From: an uncultured Collinsella sp.
GTDB taxonomy: Bacteria > Actinomycetota > Coriobacteriia > Coriobacteriales > Coriobacteriaceae
Direction of reading: 5' to 3'
Length of the DNA: 64,000 nucleotides
NCBI GenBank assembly: GCA_902464565.1
Contig: CABQJV010000004.1
Location: 49,648-113,647 of the forward strand
Under the pieces are notes generated by a model, which saw nothing but the letters and a program-made list of their open reading frames with translations, was not told the origin of the DNA and did not search any database. Positions 7,701-16,428 of the stretch are shown here, piece after piece. The stretch's first letter is position 1. Each line of letters opens with the position of its first letter. The position numbers and the translations under genes were made by a program.

Positions 7701-9216
7701 GCCCGAGCTCGAGCTCGTGCAGATGGGCAGCTTCGGCTGCGGCCACGATGCGTATCTCACCGACGAGATCGCGCGCATGATGGGCGAGATGGGCTCCAAG
7801 GTTCCGATGATGATCAAGCTCGATGAGAGCGACGTCGCCGGTCCCATGGGCATTCGCGTGCGTTCGTTTATCGAGTCGGTCAACCGTCGTCGCGCGGAGG
7901 AGCGTGCCGAGGGCGCCCGGGTGCACGCGGTCCATCCGCTCGACGACCCGTATAAGGTCAAGTACACCAAGCGCGACCGGCACGACAAGATCGCGCTGGT
8001 CCCCAACACCTCCCATGCGTTCTGCAGGCTCATGACCGCGGCGATGCGCAATCAGGGCGTGCGCGCCGAGGCCCTTGATATCGGGCGCGAGGATGCCATC
8101 CGCCTGGGCAAACGCTATGTGCACAACGACATCTGCTTCCCCGCGCAAATCGTGATCGGCGAGGCGCTCGCGGCACTCGAGAGCGGTAAGTACGACCCGC
8201 ACGACGTCGCCGTGGTGACTGGCAAGTATATCGGCGACTGCCGCCTGACGCACTACATGCCCCTGCTGCGCCGCGCGCTCGACGACGCGGGATACGACTA
8301 TGTCCCGGTGCTCACCAACGACGACGTCGATGCTCACAATGCGCATCCGGGCTTCAAGCTCGGCCTTGGCCCGAGCATCCAGATCGCCTACGGTCTTCCC
8401 ATGATCGATGCCCTCGAGGCCATGCTTAGGCGCATCCGTCCCTACGAGCTCGAGAAGGGCGCGGCGGACGCTGCGTTCGACCGCGCGCTCGATGAGGTTA
8501 TCGAGGGCATGGAGCGCTCCGGGCTGAGAGGCCAGGCGACGGGCTTCAAACGCGCGCTTGCGATCATGGACGCCGTTCCGTACGACCGCTCGAACCCGCA
8601 TCCGACCGTTCTCATCGTGGGCGAGTACCTGCTCAATTTCCATCTCGGCGCCAACCACGAGATCGAGCGCTACCTCGAGGACAACGGGCTCGAGGTCATC
8701 GAGGCGCGCATGACCGACGTAATCCGCAAGACCTATTTCTACAAGCATGCGCAGTCGCGCGAGTTCCACGTCGACCTGTCGCTGCCCGAAAAGGCCTGGT
8801 ACGCCACGGCGGACAACCTGTTCGAGCTCGCGCACGACCGTTGCGACCGCCTGGGCGCGGCGAGCCCGCTCTACGAGCCGCCGACGCGCATGCCCGAGCT
8901 CGTGCGCGCGAGCGATAAGATCCTGCACCATACGTTCGATGCGGGCGAGGGCGTGCTGATTCCGGCGGAGATTCTCGAGCACGCCAAGCGCGGCTGCCGC
9001 AACTTCGTGATCCTGCAGCCGTTCGGGTGTCTGCCCAACCATGTCGTGGGGCGCGGGCTCATCCATGCGCTCAAGGAGCAGTATCCCACGGCGCAGTTCC
9101 TGCCGCTCGACTACGATCCCGACGTGAGCTTCGCCAACGTGGAGAACCGTCTTCAGATGCTCATCATGAACGCCAAGGCGCAGGGGTGCGGTGAGGCGCA
9201 TGGCGAGACCGCGTAA
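4777..9216 (+). CDS. Large 2-hydroxyacyl-CoA dehydratase activase-related protein (two ASKHA domains plus DUF2229)
   Basis: This is a 1479-residue fusion. ATPase activases of this family inject an electron into 2-hydroxyacyl-CoA dehydratases or benzoyl-CoA-type reductases. Two BadF/HgdC-like ASKHA domains are visible. The first has phosphate-binding GLDVGSTTTKVY at residues 6-17 and cluster-ligand region GSCAGGTGAF near 128. The second has GIDSGSTTTKFALVDE near 338 and NEACSAGCGSF near 461. A cysteine knot (CRRCNNRCQRA) lies near 627, then a DUF2229 module (IGIPRVLEFWDTMPFW) near 723, then HgdB-like sequence to the end. ATG 4777 follows GAGACGGAG. The 3' end overlaps the TetR gene. No separate dehydratase subunits are in the window, so the client enzyme is unknown. 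Confidence 0.9.
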   Translation: MALLVGLDVGSTTTKVYAMHEDMTEAWWGYRRHGACQTASVRAMLGELAERFPHESLRVAVTGSGARDIATALGASYVQEVVANALAISRFYPQTRCAIELGGQDAKMIFFRTNDKGDIEVADMRMNGSCAGGTGAFIDEMAKLMGVGTESGEFEQLASRGTTVHEVSGRCGVYAKTDIQPLLNEGIPTTDLALSALHAVARQTIGGLAQGIDIEPPVIFEGGTLAYNPTLVRVFREQLNLSDDQVIVPRDPQIMVARGAALSLTDMFASSQPIDLPDAFVRLDKLETVAPASGEGRLAQPFFATPAEQADFTARHGKETPAKGPDAYAPGETVRVALGIDSGSTTTKFALVDEAGELVDSFYASNNGRPLDVAQQGLVSLKNRWETAGVTLAIDAVGTTGYGEELFARAFHADYHTVETVAHARAACACVPDATFVLDIGGQDMKAIWLNHGVLTDIVVNEACSAGCGSFLEGFAKNLGIAVEDIATEAFSSKAPAVLGSRCTVFMNSSVVSEQRRGKGPGEIMAGLCRSIIENVFTKVIRVSNLNRLGDKVVVQGGTFRNDAVLRAFEQYLGKPVTRAPHPGLMGAIGIALLAREECRKGDAGTSFIGLDAVERFEHREFGGVTCRRCNNRCQRAVVAFGDGSLYVTGNRCPRGGAISWNELVREVPAAEELRPQGACEAQAPGTGRDRTAAAPNLFVDREKLLFESYPTVPVCGGRDVTIGIPRVLEFWDTMPFWSTFFSTLGFKVRVSGRSTKAMYERGLAHVTSDTVCFPAKLVHGHIRNLVDAGVDRIFMPIITTVPTENTASTSEWMCAVVKGYPYVMRNSDNPEERFGVPFDTPLFHWYDEGDRNRQLKAWCKETFDIDADLVAKATEQADRAQETFENQLQLRGRQVLENVREDGGYAVVIASRPYHNDPLVNHGLPKLFSERGIPVLTPDAVPGVCNVDLSNSRIDIVNNYHARMLSCAVIVASTPELELVQMGSFGCGHDAYLTDEIARMMGEMGSKVPMMIKLDESDVAGPMGIRVRSFIESVNRRRAEERAEGARVHAVHPLDDPYKVKYTKRDRHDKIALVPNTSHAFCRLMTAAMRNQGVRAEALDIGREDAIRLGKRYVHNDICFPAQIVIGEALAALESGKYDPHDVAVVTGKYIGDCRLTHYMPLLRRALDDAGYDYVPVLTNDDVDAHNAHPGFKLGLGPSIQIAYGLPMIDALEAMLRRIRPYELEKGAADAAFDRALDEVIEGMERSGLRGQATGFKRALAIMDAVPYDRSNPHPTVLIVGEYLLNFHLGANHEIERYLEDNGLEVIEARMTDVIRKTYFYKHAQSREFHVDLSLPEKAWYATADNLFELAHDRCDRLGAASPLYEPPTRMPELVRASDKILHHTFDAGEGVLIPAEILEHAKRGCRNFVILQPFGCLPNHVVGRGLIHALKEQYPTAQFLPLDYDPDVSFANVENRLQMLIMNAKAQGCGEAHGETA

Positions 9217-9889
9217 GGACGCCGATGCGCCCGATGCACGCACCCGTATCATCGAGGCGTTTTGGGAGCTCATCGAGAACAACAGCATCTTCGAGCTGTC
9301 GGTTGGCGAGGTGACCCGCGCCGCCCAGTGCAATCGCGGAACGTTTTACTACTATTTTCACGATTTCGATGAACTCGTCGCCATCGCCATAGCCCAGCTG
9401 CTGCAGGATAACGAGCTCATCACCGATGCCCTCTGGCATTTTTCGAGCGAGGGCGACCTTTCGGCGTTCGACCGGCGCGACGTCCGCTGCCTGCTGCGGC
9501 GCATCGTCATCACCATGAGGGCGGGTGCCGCCGGGCAGGTCGTGCAGGGCATCCATACGATCATCATCGACCGCGTGAGAGAGATCGTCCACCCCGACGG
9601 AGAAGAGCTCAAGGCAGATTCGAGCTTTGCGGTGGGCTTTCTGGTCTCGGGCATCATGGGCTTTGTGATGGCGGTCGGCTTTGCCCGGGAGGGCGGCGAG
9701 GAGATAGACCTCGAGCAGCTGGGGGACAGCGCGTGCGCGTACCTGAGGGCGGTCGCCATGCAGACGGTGGAAACGGTCGCGCAAGTCGAGGGCGTCGATA
9801 CATCCGAGCTGCTCGAACGCGTCTCCAAGGAGGCCGATGCCTATCGCGCATCGCGTGCGACGAGTCCCGACGCGGTGAAAGACGCCTAG
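9200..9889 (+). CDS. TetR/AcrR family transcriptional regulator
   Basis: This 229-residue regulator has an N-terminal helix-turn-helix at about residues 10-55 (TRIIEAFWELIENNSIFELS, VTRAAQCNRGTFYYYF), typical of TetR. The C-terminal ligand domain is helical and resembles TetR_C types without a recognisable ligand. It overlaps the activase gene by 17 bases and is probably translationally coupled. A GTG at 9191 is also in frame, but ATG 9200 gives the usual short basic start (MARPRKDAD). The likely binding site is the palindrome at 4707-4727. About 37 bases of its 3' end are imperfectly repeated just downstream (9907-9943). Confidence 0.9.
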   Translation: MARPRKDADAPDARTRIIEAFWELIENNSIFELSVGEVTRAAQCNRGTFYYYFHDFDELVAIAIAQLLQDNELITDALWHFSSEGDLSAFDRRDVRCLLRRIVITMRAGAAGQVVQGIHTIIIDRVREIVHPDGEELKADSSFAVGFLVSGIMGFVMAVGFAREGGEEIDLEQLGDSACAYLRAVAMQTVETVAQVEGVDTSELLERVSKEADAYRASRATSPDAVKDA

Positions 9890-9943
9890 GGTTTCTCTTG
9901 CGGGGCGCCTGTCGCGCATCGCGCGGTGAGTCCCGCGATGCGG
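9839..9943. repeat. Imperfect direct duplication of the TetR gene 3' end
   Basis: The segment 9839-9876 (containing TCGCGCATCGCG and GAGTCCCG) reappears as 9907-9943 beyond the stop codon with several substitutions. It looks like an old short tandem duplication. Confidence 0.6.
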
Positions 9944-10081
9944 TCATAACCTGCATTCATGTGAGCCGGGTTTATAGATATTCCTCCAGCTGTTAACATA
10001 GACAACCTGTGGGTAAAGAGACAAAAGCGCCGCCGACGGGCGGGCGTTTTGATTTCGATGAACTCATGTAAGGAAACGAGC

Positions 10082-12724
10082 ATGTTAGATAGATTTACCG
10101 ATCGCGCGCGTAAGGTCATGTCCATGGCCAAGCAAGAGGCGCTTGATCTTCATTCAAATAAGGTGGGCACCGAGCACCTGCTGCTCGCGCTTGCCAAGGA
10201 GGACGAGGGCATTGCCGCCGAGGCACTGCGTTCGCTCGACATCTCCTACGATGACATCATGGACACTCTCAAAGAGGTCCAGACCACGGTTCCCGAGCCC
10301 AGCGAGGAGACCGAGGCGGCCAAGCTCGCCTTTACGCCGCTCGTCATTAGCGTGATGGAGCGTTCGTTCCGCGTGGCGCGTGAGAACAACCAGACCTACG
10401 TGTCGACCGAGCACTTGCTGATCGGCATCGTCGAAGAGGGCAACGGCATGGCCATGGACATCCTCATGCGCCTGGGTGTGTCGTCCGCCTCCATCAAAAA
10501 GGCTATCGAGAAACTCACCGCCAAGGACCAGGACAAGAAGCGTCCGCTCGCCGGCGCCGGTGCTGGTCGTCCCGGTGCGGGCCTGCCGTTCTTTAGCGGC
10601 TCGGATGCCTCTCAGCAAAAGGGGAGTGGCGCCGATACGCTTAAGCAGTTCGCGACCAACCTCACGCAGAAGGCGCGCGATGGCGAGCTCGACCCCGTGA
10701 TCGGTCGCGAAAAGGAAGTCCAGCGCATGATGGAAATTCTTTCGCGCCGCACCAAGAACAACCCGCTCATTCTGGGCGACCCCGGCGTGGGCAAGACGGC
10801 CATCGTCGAGGGCCTGGCTCAGCAGATTGCAGCCGGCAACGTGCCCGAGAACCTCATGAACAAGAATATCTGGACGCTCGACCTGCCGGGCCTCGTGGCG
10901 GGTGCCAAGTATCGCGGCGAGTTTGAGGAGCGCCTCAAGAACGTGATCCAGGAGGCCACCGAAGCCGACGACGTCATCCTGTTTATTGACGAGATGCACA
11001 CCATCATCGGTGCCGGTTCTGCCGAGGGCTCCATCGACGCGAGTTCCATGCTCAAGCCCGTGCTTGCGCGCGGCGCCTTCCAGATTATCGGCGCCACCAC
11101 GGCCGAGGAATTCCGCAAGTACCTCACCAAGGACCCGGCCTTCGAGCGTCGCTTCCAGACCATCGATGTCGAGGAGCCGAGCGTCGAGGACACGGTCAAG
11201 ATCCTGACCGCGCTCAAGCCGCGCTACGAGGAGCACCACCATGTGCGCTATACGCAGGGTGCTATCGAGGCTGCCGCGAACCTTTCCAACCGCTACATCC
11301 AGGATCGCTTCCTGCCCGATAAGGCCATCGACCTCATTGACGAGGCCGGCGCCCGCGCTCGCATCGCCGCGAATCGCGCGCCCGAGCCGGTGCGCGAGGC
11401 CGAGCATCGCATAGAGGAGCTCAAAGCCGCCGCGCAGGAGGCCACCGAGAGCGACGACATGAACAAGGCCGCTGAGATCACCGAGCAGCAGAAGGCCGCC
11501 GAGATTGAGCTCGCCGAGGCCAAGGCCGCCTGGACCGCCGAGCTCGACGCCAGCCCGCTCACCATCGACGTCGCCCAGATTGCCGACATCGTGTCCGTGA
11601 CCTCTGGCGTGCCGGTTTCCTCGCTCACCGAGAGCGAGAGCCGGCGCCTGCTGCAGACCGAAAGCGTGCTCAAGACGCGCATCATCGGCCAGGATGAGGC
11701 AGTCGAGGCCGTCGCCAAGGCCGTGCGCCGCAGCCGTTCGCCGCTCAAGGACCCGCGTCGCCCCGGCGGCAGCTTTATCTTCCTGGGTCCCACCGGCACA
11801 GGCAAGACCGAGCTCGCCAAGACGCTCGCCGAGTACCTCTTTGGCAGCAAGGACGCGCTCATCAGCTTCGACATGTCGGAGTTCGGCAGCGAGTTCGAGG
11901 TCTCTAAGCTTATCGGTAGCCCTCCGGGTTACGTGGGTCACGACGAGGGCGGTCAGCTTACCAAGGCCGTTCGTCGTCACCCGTATTCGGTCGTGCTGTT
12001 CGACGAGATCGAGAAGGCGCACCCCGACATCTTCAACATCCTGCTGCAGGTGCTGGAGGAGGGCCGCCTGACTGATAGTCAGGGCAAGACGGTCGACTTC
12101 CGCAATACCGTGATCATCATGACGTCCAACGTGGGCGCCCGCGAGATCGCGCAGGATGCGAGCGTCGGTTTTGGCACCACCGGTGAGCAGGGTCTCACGT
12201 CGAGCGAGATCAAGGGCCGTGCGATGGGCGAGCTCAAGCGCCTGTTCCGCCCTGAGCTGCTCAACCGTATCGACGATATTGTGGTGTTCCAGAAGCTCTC
12301 GGGCGAGAACCTGACCAAGATCGCGCACCTGCTGGTGGACGACCTGCGCCAGCGCCTGATCGCAAACGGCATGAACATCAAGCTCACCGATGCGGCCTAT
12401 GACAAGATCGTGGCCGAGGGCACCGACCTCACCAACGGTGCGCGTCCGCTGCGCCGTGCTATTCAAAAGCTCATCGAGGACCCGCTGTCCGAGGAGCTCC
12501 TGGCCGGCGAGTGGGGCGAGGGCGATACCGTCCTGTGCGACGTGGCCGATGGCAAGTTTGTCTTTAGCCACGGCACGGGCGAGATCCCGGCACCGCGTCC
12601 GGCGGGCACGCTCGGTGGCGATACCGCCCCGGCGGCACCGCACACCGGCAACGCCGCGCCCGTGAGCGGCGGCGTGACCTCGGGCCCCGGCGGCATGATG
12701 CAAGCCGGTTCCGGCGCGCTGTAG
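10082..12724 (+). CDS. clpC: ATP-dependent Clp protease ATP-binding subunit ClpC
   Basis: This 880-residue AAA+ unfoldase feeds proteins to ClpP. It has a double Clp N-domain (residues 1 to about 145, DRFTDRARKVMSMAKQEAL). The first ATPase has Walker A GDPGVGKTAIVEG and Walker B VILFIDEMHTIIG. A short coiled-coil middle region follows (EHRIEELKAAAQEATESDD), about 50 residues, which is ClpC-like rather than ClpB-like. The second ATPase has GPTGTGKTELAKTLA and VVLFDEIEKAHPD. A VGF tripeptide in ASVGFGTTGEQG fits the ClpP-docking loop. The frame is open upstream of ATG 10082, but this ATG has AAGGAAAC before it and starts at the conserved MLDRFT. No CtsR or HspR-type operator was recognised upstream. 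Confidence 0.96.
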   Translation: MLDRFTDRARKVMSMAKQEALDLHSNKVGTEHLLLALAKEDEGIAAEALRSLDISYDDIMDTLKEVQTTVPEPSEETEAAKLAFTPLVISVMERSFRVARENNQTYVSTEHLLIGIVEEGNGMAMDILMRLGVSSASIKKAIEKLTAKDQDKKRPLAGAGAGRPGAGLPFFSGSDASQQKGSGADTLKQFATNLTQKARDGELDPVIGREKEVQRMMEILSRRTKNNPLILGDPGVGKTAIVEGLAQQIAAGNVPENLMNKNIWTLDLPGLVAGAKYRGEFEERLKNVIQEATEADDVILFIDEMHTIIGAGSAEGSIDASSMLKPVLARGAFQIIGATTAEEFRKYLTKDPAFERRFQTIDVEEPSVEDTVKILTALKPRYEEHHHVRYTQGAIEAAANLSNRYIQDRFLPDKAIDLIDEAGARARIAANRAPEPVREAEHRIEELKAAAQEATESDDMNKAAEITEQQKAAEIELAEAKAAWTAELDASPLTIDVAQIADIVSVTSGVPVSSLTESESRRLLQTESVLKTRIIGQDEAVEAVAKAVRRSRSPLKDPRRPGGSFIFLGPTGTGKTELAKTLAEYLFGSKDALISFDMSEFGSEFEVSKLIGSPPGYVGHDEGGQLTKAVRRHPYSVVLFDEIEKAHPDIFNILLQVLEEGRLTDSQGKTVDFRNTVIIMTSNVGAREIAQDASVGFGTTGEQGLTSSEIKGRAMGELKRLFRPELLNRIDDIVVFQKLSGENLTKIAHLLVDDLRQRLIANGMNIKLTDAAYDKIVAEGTDLTNGARPLRRAIQKLIEDPLSEELLAGEWGEGDTVLCDVADGKFVFSHGTGEIPAPRPAGTLGGDTAPAAPHTGNAAPVSGGVTSGPGGMMQAGSGAL

Positions 12725-12749
12725 GGCGTGGCGACAATTTGATACGCGC

Positions 12750-12783
12750 AATCGAGGCGCTCCGAAAAGGGCGCCTCGATTTG
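12750..12783 (+). terminator. Inverted repeat/terminator after clpC
   Basis: An 11-bp perfect stem (AATCGAGGCGC 12750-12760; GCGCCTCGATT 12771-12781) sits 25 bases after clpC. The T tract is short, so termination strength is uncertain. Confidence 0.6.
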
Positions 12784-12938
12784 TAGAGCTGCGGAAGTTG
12801 TGACCGTTACGCTATACGGTCCACCGTTAGCCGATGATGCAAGGGCGCTCGGCGTTTTCGACTGGTTTATGCACGCAAAGTCTGGGAATATACAAGTCGC
12901 ATGTCTTACTGTCTAACCAGTTGCGCCAAGGAGGCACC

Positions 12939-14396
12939 ATGGACTACAAGATTACCGGCTACGAGCCCGCCCCGCTGTTCCATTTCTTTGAGGAGGTCAG
13001 CGCGATCCCCCGTGGGTCTGGCAACGAGAAGGGCATCAGCGATTTCCTGGTTGCGTTTGCCAAGGAGCGCGGCCTCGATGTGTACCAGGACGAGGTCTAC
13101 AACGTCATCATTCGCAAGCCCGCATCTGCCGGCGCCGAGAATGCCCCGACCGTGATGCTGCAGGGCCACATCGACATGGTGTGCGACAAGCTGGGCTCCG
13201 TTGAGCACGACTTTACGACCGATGGTATCGACCTGGTCGTCAAGGACGGCGTCCTCACCGCTAACGGCACCACTCTGGGCGCCGACAACGGTATTGCCGT
13301 CGCTCTGATGCTCACTGTTCTCGATGACGATTCGATCGCTCACCCCGCCCTCGAGTGCGTATTCACCACCGACGAGGAGACTGGCCTGGTCGGCGCCGAG
13401 ACGCTCGACAAGTCCCAGATTAGCGCCCGCACCATGATTAACCTTGACTCCGAGGAAGAGGGCGTTGCTACCGTCAGCTGCGCCGGCGGTGTCGTCGTTA
13501 CCTACACCTGCCCCATCGTGCGCGAGCACAAGACCGGTAGCACCCTCACGCTCGACATCTCCGGCCTGCTGGGCGGCCACTCCGGCAGCGATATCAACCT
13601 TGAGCGCGGCAACGGCAACCTCATCATGGCCCGCATCATCGACCGCTTGATGGTTGCCGGCGAGCCCGCCATCGTTAGCTTTAACGGCGGCACCAAGGAC
13701 AACGCCATCAACCGTGAGTGCAAGGCTGTTCTGGTCTACGCCGACCACGCTGCCGCCGAGGCCGCGGCCCAGATCGCAAAGGGCATCATCGCCGACGTTA
13801 CTGCCGAGCTCGAGGTCTTCGACCCCGGCTTTACCTGCACGGTTGAGATTGCCGACAACACTGAGGTCGAGGCCATGGACGAGAAGTCCGCACTTGCCCT
13901 TATTCGCGCTCTGCGTCTTGCCCCCAACGGTGTGATCCGCCGCAACGTCGCCACCGACGGCTCCGTCGAGGTTTCCTCCAACATCGGCGTGGTTGCCACC
14001 TCTGACGACGAGGTCAAGATCATGCTGTCCCCGCGCTCCTCGATCACCTCGCTGCAGAACGAGTTCAAGGACCGCCTGCAGACGCTGGCCGATGTCCTGG
14101 GCTTCGACGCCAAGTTCGAGTTCGAGTATCCCGGCTGGAGCTATGCCGAGCATTCGCCGGTTCGCGACGTCTTTGTCGAGAGCTATCGCGAGCTCTTTGG
14201 CTCCGAGCTGCGCATCGAGTCCATTCACGCCGGCCTTGAGTGCGGCCTGTTTGCCGAGGCTCTGCACGGCCTGGACGCCATCGCCGTGGGCCCGACGCTC
14301 TCCGATGTCCATACCCCGGACGAGAGCATGGAGCTCGCTTCTGCCGAGCGCTTCTACGAGCTGCTCATCGACGTCCTCAAGCGCCTCGCTGCGTAA
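12939..14396 (+). CDS. pepD: Beta-Ala-His (aminoacyl-histidine) dipeptidase, peptidase family M20
   Basis: This 485-residue cytoplasmic zinc dipeptidase hydrolyses Xaa-His dipeptides such as carnosine. Metal-site motifs are visible: LQGHIDMVCDK near residue 75, LGADNGIAVALML near 112 (metal-bridging Asp), and TDEETGLVGAE with the catalytic Glu near 145. A lid domain (LLGGHSGSDINLERGNGN) lies in the middle, and the C-terminal SIHAGLECGLF/VGPTLSDVHTPDE motifs are characteristic of PepD. An in-frame ATG lies 105 bases upstream, but ATG 12939 has a perfect AAGGAGG Shine-Dalgarno sequence and starts at the conserved domain. A strong terminator follows. Confidence 0.95.
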   Translation: MDYKITGYEPAPLFHFFEEVSAIPRGSGNEKGISDFLVAFAKERGLDVYQDEVYNVIIRKPASAGAENAPTVMLQGHIDMVCDKLGSVEHDFTTDGIDLVVKDGVLTANGTTLGADNGIAVALMLTVLDDDSIAHPALECVFTTDEETGLVGAETLDKSQISARTMINLDSEEEGVATVSCAGGVVVTYTCPIVREHKTGSTLTLDISGLLGGHSGSDINLERGNGNLIMARIIDRLMVAGEPAIVSFNGGTKDNAINRECKAVLVYADHAAAEAAAQIAKGIIADVTAELEVFDPGFTCTVEIADNTEVEAMDEKSALALIRALRLAPNGVIRRNVATDGSVEVSSNIGVVATSDDEVKIMLSPRSSITSLQNEFKDRLQTLADVLGFDAKFEFEYPGWSYAEHSPVRDVFVESYRELFGSELRIESIHAGLECGLFAEALHGLDAIAVGPTLSDVHTPDESMELASAERFYELLIDVLKRLAA

Positions 14397-14451
14397 AGGT
14401 TGCGCTAGCAGCAGTCCGAGCCACGTGCTAGCGGATTGCAAATGACATTAT

Positions 14452-14500
14452 GAGAGGGGGCACCCGGTCTTTTGCGACGGGTGCCCCCTCTCTTTTGTTT
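14452..14500 (+). terminator. Strong intrinsic terminator after pepD
   Basis: A 15-bp stem (GAGAGGGGGCACCCG with its complement at 14479-14493) is followed by TTTTGTTT. It lies between the convergent pepD and hipA genes and may serve both. Confidence 0.9.
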
Positions 14501-14523
14501 GATAATTGCGAAATTACGGCCAC

Positions 14524-15828
14524 CTAGTCCATTTCTGCCCTGATGAGGTCGAGGGTGCGCTGGCAGTTTTCGCGGACGGGGCCGAGCATATGCTCGCGCA
14601 GGTCCGCCATGCCGGGCAGGTCGGCGTATTCGTCCATGACCTCTCCCATGCAAATGGGTACCTCGTAGGCGAGGTCCATCATGGTCGCAAAGCAAAACTT
14701 CTCGGATAGCCCGGCATCGGTGAGCGTCGCCTCCAGCGTGGGGTCGCCCATACCGTGGTATCGGCGGATAGCGCCTGGACCGATGCGCCCCACACGATTT
14801 TCGCCGCCAACGCTCATGGCAAGGCGCGCCCGGCGGCGCATGCGCTCATACGCCAAACTCGACGCGACATCGTACATTCGAGCCATCATGGCTGCGCCGT
14901 CGTTTCCAAGGAGCAGGGAATAGTTTTTCGCATGCGCATCCGGTGCGCCGATAATGGCGTTGAAGAACAGCATCTGCGTAAACAGATACAGGTTAAGTTG
15001 ATGGTGGCTCGTATTTACGAGGAGCTCTTGAATGTCGCGGGTGGTCGGGCCGCCGTCTGCCGTGTACTTTTGGGCGGGCATCACCCCAAGTGCCTGACAG
15101 AGGTCTTCTTGATGTAGGCGCCTGATCGTTCCGTCTTCGACTTTCACGCGGTCATAGCGCTCAACAATGAGGGCAGGTTCGTCCTCAAACATACGATATT
15201 CGACGTTTGCCGTTGCGATACCGGCGCGCTGGGCGCTTTTCATGCAGACAAACTCATTGAGAGCCTCGAGCTTAAATCCGATAACGCCATTTTTGAAAAT
15301 ATGCGTCGTGGGCGAGGAGCCCATGCATTCGCACCAGCGGCCGTTTATGAACGCGAGCGCGAACTTGCCCTGGTTGCCTCCAAGTGACCAACTTTCATCT
15401 AGACCCATCCACGATGCATCGCGGTCATCTCTGATCGACTTGAGACGGAGAGCAATTTCGTGGTCGTCTATAGGGCGGTAGTCGCCAGCGCGATGCAGGA
15501 CGGCGTCGGCATCTTCTTCTGCACAAAACTGCACTCCGCCCGGACAGTCGAGTCCGATATGGCTGAGCAACGCAACGGGATTGTTGGGCCTAACGTCGAA
15601 TTCGGCGGCAATCGCTTTTCGTTGGTCCTCGCTGTCGGGTAGAAGGCCAAACAAGTACGGATTCATGACCTGTTGGCCGTATGTGCGATTTGATACGGGT
15701 ATGTTGGTCGATAGGGCTGGCCCGTCATAGTCATGATCGTAGGTAAAGCTGATAAGACCGTTCTCATCTTGCGTGAGCGTTCCCGCAGGTACGCCGCAAA
15801 TAATGGTCCGAAGTGATGTTCTGGCCAT
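14524..15828 (-). CDS. hipA: HipA family serine/threonine kinase toxin
   Basis: This 434-residue kinase toxin of a type II HipBA module has an N-terminal HipA subdomain (LPDSEDQRKAIAAEF, VALLSHIGLDCPGGVQF) and a kinase core. The catalytic-loop equivalent is IIGAPDAHAKNYSLLL near residue 295. The metal-binding Asp lies in MYDVASSLAY. In E. coli, HipA phosphorylates glutamyl-tRNA synthetase and causes persistence; the target here is unknown. The start is 3 bases after the stop of the antitoxin gene, so they are one operon. Confidence 0.92.
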   Translation of the reverse strand: MARTSLRTIICGVPAGTLTQDENGLISFTYDHDYDGPALSTNIPVSNRTYGQQVMNPYLFGLLPDSEDQRKAIAAEFDVRPNNPVALLSHIGLDCPGGVQFCAEEDADAVLHRAGDYRPIDDHEIALRLKSIRDDRDASWMGLDESWSLGGNQGKFALAFINGRWCECMGSSPTTHIFKNGVIGFKLEALNEFVCMKSAQRAGIATANVEYRMFEDEPALIVERYDRVKVEDGTIRRLHQEDLCQALGVMPAQKYTADGGPTTRDIQELLVNTSHHQLNLYLFTQMLFFNAIIGAPDAHAKNYSLLLGNDGAAMMARMYDVASSLAYERMRRRARLAMSVGGENRVGRIGPGAIRRYHGMGDPTLEATLTDAGLSEKFCFATMMDLAYEVPICMGEVMDEYADLPGMADLREHMLGPVRENCQRTLDLIRAEMD

Positions 15829-15831
15829 TGG

Positions 15832-16302
15832 CTATTTCCCTTCAGACTCGGCTTGAGCGGGTGCGCTAGCGGCAATCGAGACTCCGAGATTGGACATGGC
15901 GAAATCGGCGAAGGCCTTGTCGTAGAGCTCGGACGTAAAGGGGACATCTGCGAGAGCCGGAACGGCTGCACTGCGACGGTTGCGATGGTGAAAACGTTGA
16001 GCGTGATGGCGCCTGGGGGTGCTACGAGGTTGCAAATCAGCATGCGGGGCGTCGACTGGTTGCTCGTTTTTCGATTCGTCGATATCCCCTTGAGCGGCGA
16101 GCGCCAGTCCAAGAGCACCGAAAACCGCCAGCAGCTTGTCGAGCCGAATGCCCGTGGCATCTCCCAGCTCGAGCGATGCGAGCAGGCGCTCCGAAACACC
16201 GGCCTTATTAGCGAGGGCGGCACGGGTGAGACCCTGAGCCTCGCGTGCCTGGCGCACGTAGATGCCAGCTTGGCGCGGTGTGGTGATGGGAAGGGTATCC
16301 AC
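15832..16302 (-). CDS. hipB: HipB-like XRE family antitoxin/repressor
   Basis: The 156-residue protein has an XRE helix-turn-helix at residues 12-60 (AGIYVRQAREAQGLTRAALA, KAGVSERLLASLELG), the arrangement of HipB. Canonical HipB is about 88 residues, so the C-terminal half here is an extension. It is His/Arg-rich (RRHHAQRFHHRNRR) and then acidic/alanine-rich, possibly a disordered toxin-neutralising tail. The start is GTG 16302 with TAGGAG seven bases before it. Binding to the inverted repeat at 16318-16358 is inferred from position. Confidence 0.88.
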   Translation of the reverse strand: MDTLPITTPRQAGIYVRQAREAQGLTRAALANKAGVSERLLASLELGDATGIRLDKLLAVFGALGLALAAQGDIDESKNEQPVDAPHADLQPRSTPRRHHAQRFHHRNRRSAAVPALADVPFTSELYDKAFADFAMSNLGVSIAASAPAQAESEGK

Positions 16303-16317
16303 GGCGATCTCCTAACG

Positions 16318-16358
16318 TGCAGACTTTTGCATCATAGTATGACATGCAAAAGTCTGCA
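16318..16358. promoter_or_regulatory. hipBA operator (15-bp inverted repeat)
   Basis: TGCAGACTTTTGCAT (16318-16332) and its exact complement (16344-16358) flank 11 bases containing CATAGTATG, which could hold the minus-strand -10 element. It lies 16 bases upstream of the hipB start, as expected for HipB autoregulation. Confidence 0.75.
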
Positions 16359-16363
16359 TGAAA

Positions 16364-16393
16364 AGGCCTCATGCAAAACTCTGCATGAGGCCT
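16364..16393 (-). terminator. Terminator of mntP upstream of the hipBA operator
   Basis: A 12-bp perfect stem (AGGCCTCATGCA 16364-16375; TGCATGAGGCCT 16382-16393) is followed on the minus strand by TTTT. It separates mntP from the hipBA control region, and its arms share the GCAAAA-CTGCATG sequence of the adjacent operator. Confidence 0.7.
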
Positions 16394-16428
16394 CTATGTT
16401 GACCGTTGAGCTTATGAGAGGCGTTTTT

